Source: Candidatus Dependentiae bacterium Noda2021
GTDB lineage: Bacteria > Babelota > Babeliae > Babelales > Vermiphilaceae
Direction: 5' to 3'
DNA length: 64,000 bases
Assembly (NCBI GenBank): GCA_020886235.1
Contig: AP025250.1
Coordinates: forward strand, 248,001 to 312,000
A program made the position numbers and the translations under genes. The notes under the pieces are model-generated. The model made no database searches and was not told the origin of the DNA. It saw only the letters and a program-made list of their open reading frames with translations. Shown piece by piece: positions 18,329 to 28,551 of the stretch; the first letter of the stretch is position 1; each line of letters begins with the position of its first letter.

Positions 18329-18861
18329 CAAGCTATTTGCTCGCATTTTTTGATTATCGTTAGTCCAGCACTTATTCCTATCATGCTAATTAAAGGCAAT
18401 ACCAATCGGGATTTGATACCTCGGTTATGTATTGCCTTTTTTTGTTCCATGTAGAGATGATGTGTTTCATGTGAATAAAAAATGCTTCTATATAAATAGT
18501 ACACACTAAGAACAGAAAGGCTTGTGCCTACAGCTGCAACGCATCCTGATTTGATAATGTGTAATGCTGTATTATTTAATGTGTGAATATCGCGATCGGC
18601 GAATGATATAGTAATTCCTTTGTCTACTAATTCATGTGCGCTTTGCGCTACGGAATTCATTGATTGAATAAGATCAACTTGAGCTTGTATGGTAATGCCT
18701 TGTTTTGCTAAGTTATTCGCGCCTTGACCTATACTGATCAATGCTTGGGGAATTTGACTTTTTTCTGGAGGATTTTGTTTAAAAAAATTTGCAAAGGCCT
18801 GCCCCGGTATGGAAATAACTGTTGCTGCCATAAGGTAACGTAACACAATTACTTTTAACAT
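18325..18861 (-). CDS. Exported membrane protein of unknown function
   Basis: A 178-residue protein beginning MLKVIVLRYLMAATVISIPG, a signal peptide with probable cleavage after QAFA. The mature part has a Gln/Ala-rich amphipathic helix region (SIGQGANNLAKQGITIQAQV and SMNSVAQSAHELVDKGITIS), where the phrase 'xxKGITI' occurs twice, followed by two membrane segments (about 107-127 and 155-173). I do not recognise a family. I chose the ATG at 18861 because it starts the signal peptide; a longer frame to 18918 is inside nhaC. It overlaps the end of nhaC by 7 nt, implying co-translation with the antiporter. Confidence 0.6.
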   Translation of the reverse strand: MLKVIVLRYLMAATVISIPGQAFANFFKQNPPEKSQIPQALISIGQGANNLAKQGITIQAQVDLIQSMNSVAQSAHELVDKGITISFADRDIHTLNNTALHIIKSGCVAAVGTSLSVLSVYYLYRSIFYSHETHHLYMEQKKAIHNRGIKSRLVLPLISMIGISAGLTIIKKCEQIAC

Positions 18862-20461
18862 GGCGTTATCTTTTTGCCGTGACGGTTTTGATTTAAATAC
18901 GTTAAAAGCCCTAAACAAATTACTAAGCCACTGGCCAATGATATAAAAAAATTAATTGTTAAACTCTGATAAATTAACAACCCAGAAATTAAAAATGAAA
19001 AAGCTGTTGCGCATAACGCGGGTGCGGCATAGAAAAATTGTGTGTAAGTGTGATCTACAGGATAGCATCCCGCACTTGAGGATGACATGATTGTAGTTTC
19101 AGATATAGGTGACAAATGATCCCCCGCAGTAGCACCAGAAAAAATTGCTCCCAAGACGGGGAACAATAATGGTATAAGGGTATACTGTGTTGGGGTAGTC
19201 AAGGAAAAGAGCGTAATAAGCATTTGGGTAGCAATGGGTATCATGAGTGCTATAGTTCCCCATGAGGTTCCGGTAATAAATGCTACTGCGAAAGAAACTG
19301 CAAAGAAAATTAACGGTATTAAAAATACTGGTATTGAAGAAAAAACAATATGTGCAAGATAAACACCAATTTTAAGGTCATTGCGCAAAATAATACCTAG
19401 AATTGAAGCAAGCAAAACCATTACAACCGGCGAATGCATGAGCTTACATCCTGATGCGAACAGATATGGTAGGTTGCCAGAGTTGGCATGTTTTGAACGT
19501 ATGGCAATAATGGTGCTACATATGAGGGTGCTTAAACCAGCTATAAAGAGAACAAAAAATGGTTGGGTGTTGTTCTTAAATGCGCTAAACAGTGAGTTAT
19601 TACCGCCCAACAAATAGTATCCTCCACTATAAGCGGTGCCCAACAAAAAACTAGTAACGAGTACTAGTAAAGGAACTATTAAGTAACTCATTTTACCGTT
19701 ATTAGTTGTATTTTCATGAGGGAGAACTAGATCTGGTTTTCCGCCAAATAAGTTCTGAGTTTTATGGGCAATAACTTCCTGTTTGCGCATAGGGCCATAA
19801 GAAATGTTTTTAAACACTATATACCAGGTACTTGTTATTATTAAAAAAGAATAAAAAATAAACGGAATAGACCCAAGGTAAATAAAAAATGGGTCTGAAA
19901 TTATTTTTGTACTCGCCGTGATTTGAGGGGAAATACCTGCTTGATCAAGTTGACTCGTGATAAGCGCCACCCAGCTTGATACTAAACCAAGTATGACAAC
20001 TGGTCCACCCATTGAGTGAATTAAAAATGCAAGTTTTACCCGAGGAATCCTAAATTGATCGGTAATTGGTCGTATTACATGTCCTGTTGTTAAATAACTT
20101 AAGTAATCATCGATAAATAAAACAGAAGATAATGACATACTTGCAAATTGAACAGCGCGTGCGGTTCGTAATCGTTTCATCATATGATGAGCAAATGCAG
20201 TAGCGCCCCTGTGTAGGTGATAAGGGTTATTATTATCCCTAGCATTAAAAGGAATGAATAAAGGTATAAGTTTTCAAGATCAGTAATTTGCGCAAAAAAC
20301 TTACTATAAATGAGAGATATGCTTTTGGTTAGAGAAAAATGAGTTGCAATTGCAGCACTACACGCGATCCCTAAAATCAGTGATATGTTAAGTTTTCGTG
20401 TAACAAATGTTGCAAGAAGGACTAAAAATGGTGGTACTAATACAAGCCAATTTGGTTGCAT
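18855..20461 (-). CDS. nhaC: NhaC-family Na+/H+ antiporter (frame break inside the gene)
   Basis: Polytopic inner-membrane protein of about 11-12 segments. NhaC-family signatures: SSVLFIDDYLSYLTTGHVIRP, TDQFRIPRVKLAFLIHSMG, AIFSGATAGDHLSPISETTI and SSSAGCYPVDHTYTQ. The first 93 residues are in one frame (ending IITLITYTGALLHLLII) and the rest in another (starting HHMMKRLRTARAVQFASM). One extra base in the CCCC at 20206-20209 joins them as TYTGGATAFAHHMMKRL, giving 535 residues. I therefore annotate one gene, not two. The family exchanges Na+ for H+, sometimes coupled to organic acids; substrate here is not resolved. Its promoter must lie in the 324-nt gap shared with rplM. Confidence 0.88.
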
Positions 20462-20785
20462 ACCTGACCCTTTATCTAAAAAAACTAAAATAAGCTCAAC
20501 TTGAAATTAAGATATATAGTGTTATATTGCAAGAAAATGAAACCTCTTACTCATTGATAACTACTTAAAAATCTTATTCATCAATTTGATAAGAGTCTGT
20601 ATGTTTGCGCACTAGATCATGCTAATTATATAATCTTTTTTGAATTATTTGTCAATTAAGTGCTTTTGCGTACACCTTTCTATTTGACTATGTTTTTAAT
20701 TTTATTTACAGTATAGATAGAGCTTCGTTCAGTCTCTTTTTCAAAAAAATTACAGTCATGCTTTAAGTAGTTCAAAAGGTTTCTC
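20462..20785 (+). promoter_or_regulatory. Divergent intergenic region between nhaC and rplM
   Basis: A 324-nt AT-rich gap with no gene that I can support. On the plus strand TTGACT at about 20686-20691 is followed 17 nt later by TACAGT (20709-20714), a plausible promoter for rplM with standard spacing, and AAAAGG at 20775-20780 is its ribosome binding site. I see no strong inverted repeat or L13-type leader structure. A promoter for nhaC should lie on the opposite strand near 20490-20530, but no single pair of boxes stands out. Confidence 0.4.
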
Positions 20786-21232
20786 ATGGATATGAATAGA
20801 GCATTTATATTACGCAAAGAAGATAAAAATCCACAATGGCGTGTTATTGATGCCAAAGGTCAAACTCTTGGTCGTATGGCAACCCAAATCGCAGACATGC
20901 TACGCGGTAAGGATAAGCCATACTTTACTCCCCACACCGACTCAGGTGACTATGTTGTGGTAATCAATGCCAAAGACATTATCTTAACAGGTAAAAAATG
21001 GGAAGATGAAAATTGGCACACGTGGTACACGGGCTGGATTGGTGGATATAAGACTATGAGCCCTAAAGAATTGATGAAAAGAGATCCTGAAAAACTCATC
21101 AACTTAGCTGTTAAGGGCATGCTTCCTAAAAATAAGCTAAGCCGTCAATTAATAAAAAAATTAAAAGTTTATGCAGATGAACAACATCCGCACACTGCGC
21201 AAAAGCCAGTAGCTACCGAAGTTATTGACTAA
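20786..21232 (+). CDS. rplM: 50S ribosomal protein uL13
   Basis: Early-assembling large-subunit protein. The 148-residue sequence has the uL13 signature: WRVIDAKGQTLGRMATQIAD, LRGKDKPYFTPHTDSGDYVV, INAKDIILTGKKWEDENWHT, GGYKTMSPKELMKRDPEKLI and AVKGMLPKNKLSRQLIKKLK. A second ATG two codons later (20792) is an equally possible start. In most bacteria rplM is followed by rpsI (uS9), but here a strong terminator follows 23 nt after the stop, so rpsI must be elsewhere. It has its own promoter in the upstream gap. Confidence 0.96.
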   Translation: MDMNRAFILRKEDKNPQWRVIDAKGQTLGRMATQIADMLRGKDKPYFTPHTDSGDYVVVINAKDIILTGKKWEDENWHTWYTGWIGGYKTMSPKELMKRDPEKLINLAVKGMLPKNKLSRQLIKKLKVYADEQHPHTAQKPVATEVID

Positions 21233-21248
21233 GCGACAACAAATAGCA

Positions 21249-21288
21249 AAAAAAAGAGGCACGGGATTTTCCCGTGCCTCTTTTTTTT
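21249..21288 (+). terminator. Strong intrinsic terminator after rplM, probably bidirectional
   Basis: A perfect 10-bp stem GAGGCACGGG / CCCGTGCCTC with a 5-nt ATTTT loop (21256-21280), followed by eight T and preceded by a run of A. The A-run makes it work for both rplM (plus) and rseP (minus), which converge here. Confidence 0.95.
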
Positions 21289-21294
21289 GCTTGC

Positions 21295-22449
21295 TTAATT
21301 CCACCCTAAATAGGTAATCAATTTTTTAAAATAAGGACTTACAATCTTTAGCAAATCGTTATAGCTCAAATATACAAATAACGCTAATATCATCAGCCAG
21401 CTCGCGATATGTATGTATTCTTTGACTTTTATAGGGAGAGGTCTTCTAATAATCGCTTCGATTATTAGAAAGAGTATTTGGCCCCCGTCTAAAATAGGTA
21501 AAGGAATAAGGTTGAGGATTGCGAGATTTATACTAATTATCGCTAAAATTAATAAATAGATACTAAATCCTTCACCAGCTCCTTTCATAGTCACCGCCAT
21601 TACTGCTAATGGTCCACCCATATTGCTTACATCACGTTTTACAAAAATGTTTTTGTATGCTTTTGCCGTAGCTGCAATGTATGCATTGGTTAAATTTAGC
21701 GCTTTTTTTATGCTGTCGACAAACGAATATTTGGGCATGTCTATCACATCAAAAACTACGCCCAAGACTCCGGTGTCAGTTCCTCCAATAGTAATAGGAA
21801 GTTCTTTTTCAACTCCCTGTCTGTCAACAGTTATAGTGGTTTGCTGTCCAGCTAGTGGTTTGAGGAGGCGTATAATAGTAGGTACATTATTGTAATCATC
21901 GGCTTCGGCAATTTTCTGATTTGCAATCGCGATGATTCTGTCCCCGGCTAACAATTGTGCTTTTTCAGCCGCTGAATCTTTAACAACCTCAGCTACGATA
22001 GGCCGTGTATTAAAAGGATAAAGAAAGGCGGTTTTAGGCATTCCCACCATAAATAATAACACTACTGCGGCATACGCAAACGCTAGGTTGAACATAATTC
22101 CGCCCAGCATTACTAATAATTTTTGATAGAATGGTTTATTGGCAAATGACTGCTCGTCTTGAGCGTGAGCTTGTTCTTGGCCGCCCTGTCCCATTTCTGC
22201 TGAGCCTGCTATTTCTACGTATCCACCCAGTGGTATTGCAGAAAGGGCAAACTCAGTTTCCCCGATTTTCTTTTTAAAAAGCTTAGGGCCAAAACCTATG
22301 GAGAAAGAGGGGGTTCTAATATTAAAAAGCTTGCAAAAAAGAAAGTGTCCCAGTTCATGAAAACCGATTAAAAATCCAATTCCCAGTATGCCTGCTATAC
22401 TAAAAAGAAGTTTTTGTGATAGTAAACTTACAGCGCGTGCTAAAATCAT
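21295..22449 (-). CDS. rseP: RseP-type site-2 protease (intramembrane zinc metalloprotease)
   Basis: Cleaves membrane-embedded substrates such as anti-sigma factors and remnant signal peptides. The 384-residue protein has HExxH in the first membrane segment (LIGFHELGHFLFCK), the beta-hairpin motif (FSIGFGPKLF), one PDZ domain (about 150-235, AEVVKDSAAEKAQLLAGDRI, against two in E. coli RseP) and the second active-site motif NLIPLPILDGGQ supplying the Asp ligand. Four membrane segments fit the family. No bamA or dxr neighbour is present. It contains an intact C5 run on its coding strand (22309-22313), useful as a control for the frame breaks elsewhere. Confidence 0.93.
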   Translation of the reverse strand: MILARAVSLLSQKLLFSIAGILGIGFLIGFHELGHFLFCKLFNIRTPSFSIGFGPKLFKKKIGETEFALSAIPLGGYVEIAGSAEMGQGGQEQAHAQDEQSFANKPFYQKLLVMLGGIMFNLAFAYAAVVLLFMVGMPKTAFLYPFNTRPIVAEVVKDSAAEKAQLLAGDRIIAIANQKIAEADDYNNVPTIIRLLKPLAGQQTTITVDRQGVEKELPITIGGTDTGVLGVVFDVIDMPKYSFVDSIKKALNLTNAYIAATAKAYKNIFVKRDVSNMGGPLAVMAVTMKGAGEGFSIYLLILAIISINLAILNLIPLPILDGGQILFLIIEAIIRRPLPIKVKEYIHIASWLMILALFVYLSYNDLLKIVSPYFKKLITYLGWN

Positions 22450-22761
22450 TTTTTACTCCTGTAATTTTTTGTTAAATAAAGTTATCTTTATACTACTGGT
22501 ACAATTAATAATTTCATTTTTAATAAATATTCAATAAATTGAATTTATTTTTTTATTTAAAAATATCAAAAAAATTATAGCCAATCTGTGTCAAGTAACT
22601 CGTTTCTAGTATGTCCCCTTTTGTTAATTAATCTTGAAAAAATTATCAAAAAGGGTAAAATACTTGTACCTTTGTTTGCTTGATTTGGGGGTTAAGCAAA
22701 AATATTGGGATTTTTGCTAACACATTATATCACCCTTTAAATGTAATAGGAACGTTAAAGT
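22450..22761 (+). promoter_or_regulatory. Leader region of the ribosomal super-operon with a 9-bp hairpin
   Basis: A 312-nt gap between rseP and rpsL. It contains a perfect 9-bp inverted repeat AGCAAAAAT / ATTTTTGCT with a 6-nt loop (22695-22718), ending 43 nt before the rpsL start. It is A/U-rich and not followed by a T-run, so it is not a typical terminator. A TTGTACC-type -35 could lie near 22663, but no convincing -10 pairs with it. Str operons of other bacteria are controlled by S7 at the rpsL-rpsG junction, so a leader element here would be different. No small ORF or RNA gene is supported. Confidence 0.4.
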
Positions 22762-23142
22762 ATGCCCACAATAAATCAACTTTGTCGGTCTGGAAGAAAA
22801 AGCACAAAATTAAAATCAAAAAGTGCTGCCTTAAAAGGCCAACCGCAAGCTCGTGGTGTTTGTACTCGTGTTTTCACGACAACGCCAAAAAAACCTAACT
22901 CAGCATTACGTAAGGTTGCTCGTGTCAAATTGTCAACTGGAATAGAAATAACTGCTTATATTCCTGGCGAAGGCCATAATCTCCAAGAACACTCTGTAGT
23001 GCTTGTTCGTGGTGGTCGTGTTCCTGATCTTCCAGGTGTTAAGTATCACATTGTGCGTGGAACATTAGACGCAGCAGGCGTTGACAAACGTAGACAAGCG
23101 CGTTCCTTGTACGGTGCTAAGCGTCCAAAGGGAAAGGTTTAA
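22762..23142 (+). CDS. rpsL: 30S ribosomal protein uS12
   Basis: Decoding-centre protein that controls tRNA selection. The 126-residue sequence has [20 protein letters not shown], the [19 protein letters not shown] stretch and [20 protein letters not shown] and [16 protein letters not shown], all diagnostic. Both lysines whose mutation gives streptomycin resistance in E. coli (in TPKKPNS and in the [12 protein letters not shown] region) have the wild-type context, so there is no sign of a resistance allele. It is the first gene of the str-S10-spc-alpha run, 3 nt upstream of rpsG. Confidence 0.97.
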   Translation: MPTINQLCRSGRKSTKLKSKSAALKGQPQARGVCTRVFTTTPKKPNSALRKVARVKLSTGIEITAYIPGEGHNLQEHSVVLVRGGRVPDLPGVKYHIVRGTLDAAGVDKRRQARSLYGAKRPKGKV

Positions 23143-23145
23143 TAA

Positions 23146-23634
23146 ATGCCTAGACGTAAAAAAGAAGGTGTCAGCTTTAAGCGTGATATCGGTGTAGATA
23201 CTCGTTATGGTTCACCTGTAATTCAAAAATTAATCAACGTAATTATGTGGCGCGGTAAGAAAAACGCTGCCCGTACCATCGTTTATGATGCTATTGATGT
23301 TCTTATTAAAAAATCAAATGGCGATCAGAATAAAGCGTTAGAGTTGTTCTTTAGAGCGCTTGATCAATTAGTTCCTCATGTTGAGGTTCGTCCTCGTCGT
23401 GTTGGTGGTAGTGTTTACCAAATTCCTATGGAAGTAAATCCGGATCGTGCGCGTGCATTAGCTATGCGTTGGCTTATTGGAGCTGCTAAAGAGCGTTCTG
23501 ATAAAACGATGGGAATTCGCCTTGCCTACGAGCTGCTAGAGGCTGTTGAAGGTCGTGGCGGCGCGGTTAAAAAGAAAATCGATGTACACAGAATGGCAGA
23601 GGCAAACAGAGCGTTTTCTCACTATGCCTGGTAG
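23146..23634 (+). CDS. rpsG: 30S ribosomal protein uS7
   Basis: Primary binder of the 16S rRNA 3' major domain and E-site contact. The 162-residue protein has MPRRKKEG, YGSPVIQKLINVIMWRGKK, VEVRPRRVGGSVYQIPMEV and AMRWLIGAAKER, then the C-terminal HRMAEANRAFSHYAW. In E. coli S7 represses its own operon; the short 3-nt rpsL-rpsG gap here leaves little room for the classic S7-binding spacer, so regulation is probably different. fusA follows 15 nt later. Confidence 0.97.
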   Translation: MPRRKKEGVSFKRDIGVDTRYGSPVIQKLINVIMWRGKKNAARTIVYDAIDVLIKKSNGDQNKALELFFRALDQLVPHVEVRPRRVGGSVYQIPMEVNPDRARALAMRWLIGAAKERSDKTMGIRLAYELLEAVEGRGGAVKKKIDVHRMAEANRAFSHYAW

Positions 23635-23649
23635 TAATTAAGGAACACT

Positions 23650-25712
23650 ATGAGTAATCGGCTAGAAAAATATAGAAATATAGGTATTGCGGCACACATT
23701 GATGCTGGTAAAACGACTGTTTCTGAGCGAATTTTGTTTTATACAGGTATTTCGCACAAAATAGGAGAGGTTCACGAAGGCGCAGCCACCATGGATTGGA
23801 TGGAGCAAGAGCGTGAGCGTGGTATTACCATTACTTCTGCAGCAACCAGTTGTGAGTGGAAAGGCCACCATATAAATTTAATTGATACCCCGGGACACGT
23901 TGACTTTACTATTGAGGTTGGCCGTTCTTTGCGTGTTTTAGATGGTATGGTTGCTGTTTTCAGTGGTGTTGATGGTGTACAGCCGCAGTCTGAAACGGTT
24001 TGGAGACAAGCAAACAGATATCGCGTTCCTCGTATCATTTTTGTTAACAAGCTTGATCGTATTGGTGCTGATTTTCTCAGAGTTGTTGACGATATTAATA
24101 CCAAACTTGGTGCTAATGCTGTTGCAATGCAAATTCAGGTTGGTGCTTCAGAAGACTTTACTGGAATAATTGATCTTCTTACGCGTAAAATGGCAACATT
24201 TGAAGGTGAGATGGGCTCTATTGTTAAGTGGTCCGATGTTCCTGAAGAATTTGCTGACCGCGTAGAAGAGTTACGTACAAAAATCATTGAAGCGGCTTGT
24301 GAAGTTGATGACAAGCTTGCTGAAAAGTTTTTGAATGAGGAAGAAATTAGTATTCCTGAAATTAAGACTGCGCTTCGTAAAGCGGTTTTAGAAAGAAAAG
24401 TTGTACCGGCATTTTGTGGTACTGCATTCAAAAATAAGGGTGTGCAGTTAATGCTCGATGGTGTTATAGATTATTTACCATCTCCATTAGACGTTCCACC
24501 GGTGACAGGTACCGATCCTGACACTAAGTTAGAAATTCAAAGATCAGCTGACGCAAATGGCCCTTTTGCGGCGTTAGTGTTTAAGATTATGACAGATCCA
24601 TTCGTTGGAGTATTAAACTTCATTCGTGTGTATTCTGGAGAGCTCAAAGCTGGATCTTATGTTTACAACATGAGAACTCGCAACAAAGAGCGTATAAGTC
24701 GCCTTGTTAAGATGCATGCAAACCAACGCGAGGAAATTGAAGTGCTTCAAGCGGGTGATATTGCTGCTATCGTTGGTGTTAAAGAGTCAATAACTGGTGA
24801 TACTTTAGCTTCAGACAACAATCCAATTTTACTCGAATCTATTGATATTCCAGCTCCAGTAATTTCAGCTTCTATTGAACCCAAAAATAAAGCTGATTAT
24901 GAAAAAATGACATTAACACTCAAGAAGTTAATGCAGGAAGATCCTTCATTTAGATTTTCTTATAACGAAGAAACTGGTCAAACTATTATTGAAGGTATGG
25001 GTGAATTACATCTTGAAATTAAAGTTGATCTTCTTAAAAGAGATCATAAAATAGATGTAGTACAAGGTAAACTTCAAGTAGCGTATAAAGAAACCATTCA
25101 AAAACCTGTTGAAGCTGAAGGTAAGTTTATTCGTCAGTCAGGCGGTAGAGGGCAGTATGGTCACGTGTGGCTTAAGCTTGAACCGTTAGCGCGTGGCAAG
25201 GGGTTTGAATTTGTCAATGGTATCGTTGGTGGTTCTATTCCTCGTGAATATATTCCTGCGGTTGAAAAAGGTTTAGTCGAAGCTATCACAACCGGAATTC
25301 TTGGTGGATACCCGGTAGTTGATGTTAAAGTAACTCTGTATGACGGTTCTTATCATGATGTTGACTCATCTGAAATGGCCTTCAAAATTGCAGCGTCTAT
25401 GGGTTTCAAAGCTGCTATGTCTAAAGCTTCTCCTGTCTTGCTTGAACCTATTATGAAGGTTGAAGTTGAGACCCCGAAGAATACATGGGTGATGTAATGG
25501 GTGCGCTTAACTCTAAGCGAGGCAGAATCTTAGGTATGGAAGCAAAAGGAGCCGGACAGATTATCGTTGCCGAAGTTCCTTTAGCTGAAATGTTTGGATA
25601 TGCAACAGAACTTCGTTCAATGACCAAAGGCCGCGCAAGCTATTCAATGGATTTTGAATGCTATCGTGAGGTGCCTAAAAATGTTCAAGATGCTGTTATA
25701 GAGAAAAAATAA
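23650..25712 (+). CDS. fusA: Elongation factor G (frame break near the C-terminus)
   Basis: Translocase GTPase. G domain motifs: [31 protein letters not shown]; then domains II-V with [18 protein letters not shown] in domain IV. The main frame stops after [13 protein letters not shown], whereas the expected [19 protein letters not shown] continues in another frame through domain V to 25712. One extra C in CCCC at 25472-25475 restores a 687-residue EF-G, the usual length. EF-G is essential, so a true knockout is implausible. The lower-case start at 23650 follows an AAGGA. tuf follows after 30 nt. Confidence 0.96.
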
Positions 25713-25742
25713 TATTATTAATTAGTTTTAGGAGATCACACA

Positions 25743-26933
25743 ATGTCAAGAGACGTTTTTGTGCGAAAAAAGCCCCATTTGAACGTAGGTACAATTGGGC
25801 ACGTTGACCACGGTAAAACTACTTTAACCGCAGCTATTACTCGTTACCTCTCAGAAAGAGGTCTTGCTAACTTCAGGGCGTTTGATCAAATCGATAACGC
25901 GCCTGAAGAAAGAGAACGTGGTATTACCATTGCAATTTCTCACGTTGAGTATGAAACTGACAAACGTCACTACGCGCACGTTGACTGTCCTGGTCACGCT
26001 GACTATGTTAAAAACATGATTACCGGTGCTGCTCAGATGGACGGAGCTATTTTAGTAGTATCTGCTGCTGACGGTGCAATGCCTCAAACTCGTGAGCACA
26101 TTGTTTTAGCAAAAAACGTAAACGTTCCTGCTCTTATTGTATTCTTAAACAAAGTTGACATGGTCGATGACCCAGAAATGGTTGATATTGTTGAAGAAGA
26201 AATTAGAGATTTGCTCAAAAAATATGATTTCCCTGGCGACAAAATTCCTGTAATTCGTGGATCAGCTCTTAAAGCGTTAAACGCTGACAAAGGTGATTTG
26301 GGTTATGGCGCAATGGAAAAGCTAATGGATGCATTAGACAACTACATTCCAGAACCAGCACGTGAAATTGACAAGCCATTCTTAATGCCTGTTGAAGGTG
26401 TTTTCACTATTGAAGGTCGTGGTACTGTTGCGACTGGTAAAATTGAAACAGGTCAAATCAAAGTTGGTGAGCCAGTTGAATTAATTGGTTTTGGTAAAAA
26501 TCTCAAAACTACCGTTACTGGTGTTGAGATGTTTAGAAAAACTATGACTGAAGGTCAAGCTGGAGAAAACGTTGGTCTTCTTCTGCGTGGCGTGAAGAAA
26601 GAGGAAATTGAGCGTGGTATGGTTATCGCAAAACCAGGTACCATCAATCCTCACATGAAATTCAAATGCAAAGTATATATCTTAACTAAAGATGAAGGCG
26701 GTCGTCATAGCCCATTCTTTAACGGATATAAACCACAATTCTATTTCAGAACCACAGATGTTACTGGTGTTGTAACTCTGCCAGAAGGTCGTGAAATGGT
26801 AATGCCTGGTGATAGCGTTGAATTATCAGTTGAGCTTATTGCTCCTATTGCTATGGATAAAGATCTACGTTTTGCAATCCGTGAAGGTGGCAGAACTGTA
26901 GGTTCTGGTGTTGTTACAGAGATTGTTAAGTAA
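25743..26933 (+). CDS. tuf: Elongation factor Tu
   Basis: Delivers aminoacyl-tRNA to the ribosome. The 396-residue protein has [25 protein letters not shown] (switch I), [13 protein letters not shown] and NKVDMVDD, followed by domains 2 and 3 with [18 protein letters not shown] and [21 protein letters not shown]. The sequence reads [11 protein letters not shown] in switch I where most bacteria have TINTAHVEYET, a small divergence. A GGAGAT lies 8 nt upstream. It follows fusA and leads into rpsJ, a common str-to-S10 junction; no second copy is seen in the window. Confidence 0.98.
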   Translation: MSRDVFVRKKPHLNVGTIGHVDHGKTTLTAAITRYLSERGLANFRAFDQIDNAPEERERGITIAISHVEYETDKRHYAHVDCPGHADYVKNMITGAAQMDGAILVVSAADGAMPQTREHIVLAKNVNVPALIVFLNKVDMVDDPEMVDIVEEEIRDLLKKYDFPGDKIPVIRGSALKALNADKGDLGYGAMEKLMDALDNYIPEPAREIDKPFLMPVEGVFTIEGRGTVATGKIETGQIKVGEPVELIGFGKNLKTTVTGVEMFRKTMTEGQAGENVGLLLRGVKKEEIERGMVIAKPGTINPHMKFKCKVYILTKDEGGRHSPFFNGYKPQFYFRTTDVTGVVTLPEGREMVMPGDSVELSVELIAPIAMDKDLRFAIREGGRTVGSGVVTEIVK

Positions 26934-26945
26934 CCTAGGTGATCA

Positions 26946-27251
26946 ATGAAAAAGCAAAAAATTAGACTTACCCTAAAGTCGTATGATCATCAATTGCTTG
27001 ATAAGGCTGTAAAACAAATAGTTTCGACAGTTAAAAGAACAGGATCCCAGTTAATGGGACCTGTTCCTTTACCAAATAAACGTCGTTGCTTTACTGTTTT
27101 AAGATCGCCTCACATTGACAAAAAGTCTCGTGAGCAATTTGAATTGACTACGCACAGAAGAATTTTAGATATTGTTTCTCCATCGGATCAAACTATGGAT
27201 GCCCTGATGAAATTGAATATTTCTTCAGGCGTTGATGTAGAAATTAAATAA
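26946..27251 (+). CDS. rpsJ: 30S ribosomal protein uS10
   Basis: Ribosomal and NusA/NusB-associated antitermination protein. The 101-residue sequence has [60 protein letters not shown] and [20 protein letters not shown] with the final SSGVDVEIK, the standard order. It sits 12 nt after tuf and 17 nt before rplC, so the str and S10 operons are fused here. No S10 leader for L4 autoregulation fits in this gap. Confidence 0.97.
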   Translation: MKKQKIRLTLKSYDHQLLDKAVKQIVSTVKRTGSQLMGPVPLPNKRRCFTVLRSPHIDKKSREQFELTTHRRILDIVSPSDQTMDALMKLNISSGVDVEIK

Positions 27252-27268
27252 GACAGAAAGGTCATTTC

Positions 27269-27884
27269 GTGAGTACAAAATTTTGGGGAAAAAAATTGGT
27301 ATGACCCAATTTTTTTCTGGTGACAAAGTTGTACCAGTGACTGCAGTTGATCTTTCAACGTGGCTAGTCACTCAGATTAAAACCCAAGAGCGCGATGGTT
27401 ATCAAGCTATTCAAGTTGGGTGTGTTAAAGATCGCTATAAAGATGCAACTTTTGCTGAAGACTGGATTAAAAAACCTAAAACCTATTTTAGTTTTTTAAA
27501 AGAAATGTCGTTAGACATTCCTATGGATTCAATAAAAGTTGGTGAAATGCTGAATTTTGCACAATTAATTGAAGCTGGTAACAAAGTAGATGTTGTTGGT
27601 ACAACAAAAGGTGCTGGATTTGCTGGTGTTGTAAGGCGACATGGTTTTGCCGGAGGACCAGGAAGTCACGGCGGTAAATTGGGTAAAAAGCCAGGTTCAT
27701 CTGGTTTTTTCAGAAGACAAGGTCGTATCATTAAAGGAAAAAATTCCCAGGACATATGGGTGTTCTTTCCAAAATGATGAAAGGCCTCCAAATTGTAAAA
27801 GTAGAACCTGAAAATAATATGGTACTTATTAAAGGTTCTGTTCCAGGCAAAGCTGGTTCGCTTTTATGTATTAGAAAAGCGTAG
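27269..27884 (+). CDS. rplC: 50S ribosomal protein uL3 (two frame breaks)
   Basis: Early-assembling protein near the peptidyl-transferase centre. The GTG at 27269, after AGAAAGG, gives MSTKFWG, a proper uL3 beginning, but the following KKIGMTQFFSGDKVVPVTAV is in another frame; one extra G in GGGG at 27285-27288 joins them. The long loop GFAGVVRRHGFAGGPGSHGG is intact. A second break follows RIIKGK: the expected KFPGHMGVLSKMMKGLQIV and KVEPENNMVLIKGSVPG continue in another frame if one A is added to the A6 run at 27738-27743. With both corrections the protein has 205 residues, a normal uL3. No single uncorrected frame encodes a working protein. Confidence 0.93.
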
Positions 27885-27891
27885 GTAAATC

Positions 27892-28551
27892 ATGATATTA
27901 AAAAAAGAAACTGCTATAACTAATGAACAAACAACTGCTTCATACGAAATAGTGTCAGCATCTATTTTAGATATTGACGAGTCTGCAAGAACTATTTCTC
28001 CTGAAGCATTTTCAACCTATGTTCGCGTGCTCAATCAAAATTGGCGCCAAGGTACCGTTGCTTGTAAAGATCGTTCCGAAGTTAACTTTTCAAACAAGAA
28101 ACCTTGGAAGCAAAAAGGAACAGGCCGCGCACGTGCAGGATCTCCAAGATCTCCATTATGGAGGAAGGGTGGCGTTGTTTTCGGCCCTCAAGAGCGTACA
28201 AAAACCTTGAAAATCAACAAAGATGTTCGTAAAGGTGTTTTGAGCTCTATCTTACAATCGCGTTTGAGCGATGGAAAAGTTGGTTGTTTAAACTGGGCAT
28301 TGCCTACAGAACAGCCAAAAACAGCTGCTGCTTATTCAGCGCTTAAAAATGCAGGAATTAATGACAAAAATGTAACATTGTTTTTGTCAGCCAATGATTT
28401 CTTGAATTATGCCTCATTCATCAATATTCCAAATGTTAACATTCTCTTCTTTGATCAACCAAATGCTGTAGATCTGTCAATAGGTAGCCAGTGGGTATTT
28501 TTAAAGAAAGATTTTGATCAATTCAAAGAAATGGTTTCACGATGGCTTTAA
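27892..28551 (+). CDS. rplD: 50S ribosomal protein uL4
   Basis: Lines the peptide exit tunnel. The 219-residue protein contains the tunnel loop KKPWKQKGTGRARAGSPRSP and LWRKGGVVFGP, then GVLSSILQSRLSDGKV-type sequence and a Rossmann-like C-terminal part. In gammaproteobacteria L4 represses S10 transcription and translation; no matching leader is visible here. It starts 7 nt after rplC and overlaps rplW by 10 nt. Confidence 0.96.
   Translation: MILKKETAITNEQTTASYEIVSASILDIDESARTISPEAFSTYVRVLNQNWRQGTVACKDRSEVNFSNKKPWKQKGTGRARAGSPRSPLWRKGGVVFGPQERTKTLKINKDVRKGVLSSILQSRLSDGKVGCLNWALPTEQPKTAAAYSALKNAGINDKNVTLFLSANDFLNYASFINIPNVNILFFDQPNAVDLSIGSQWVFLKKDFDQFKEMVSRWL

Noticed and set aside
20180-20461. 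A separate 93-residue membrane protein in front of NhaC
   Set aside because: It is the N-terminal part of NhaC; the two frames join into one normal antiporter with one added base.
23662-24431. Several antisense frames opposite fusA and other ribosomal-operon genes
   Set aside because: Low-complexity Ser/Leu/Thr-rich shadows of well-recognised genes, with no ribosome binding sites or family resemblance.
25485-25712. A separate 75-residue gene between fusA and tuf
   Set aside because: Its sequence is EF-G domain V; it belongs to fusA after the frame break.
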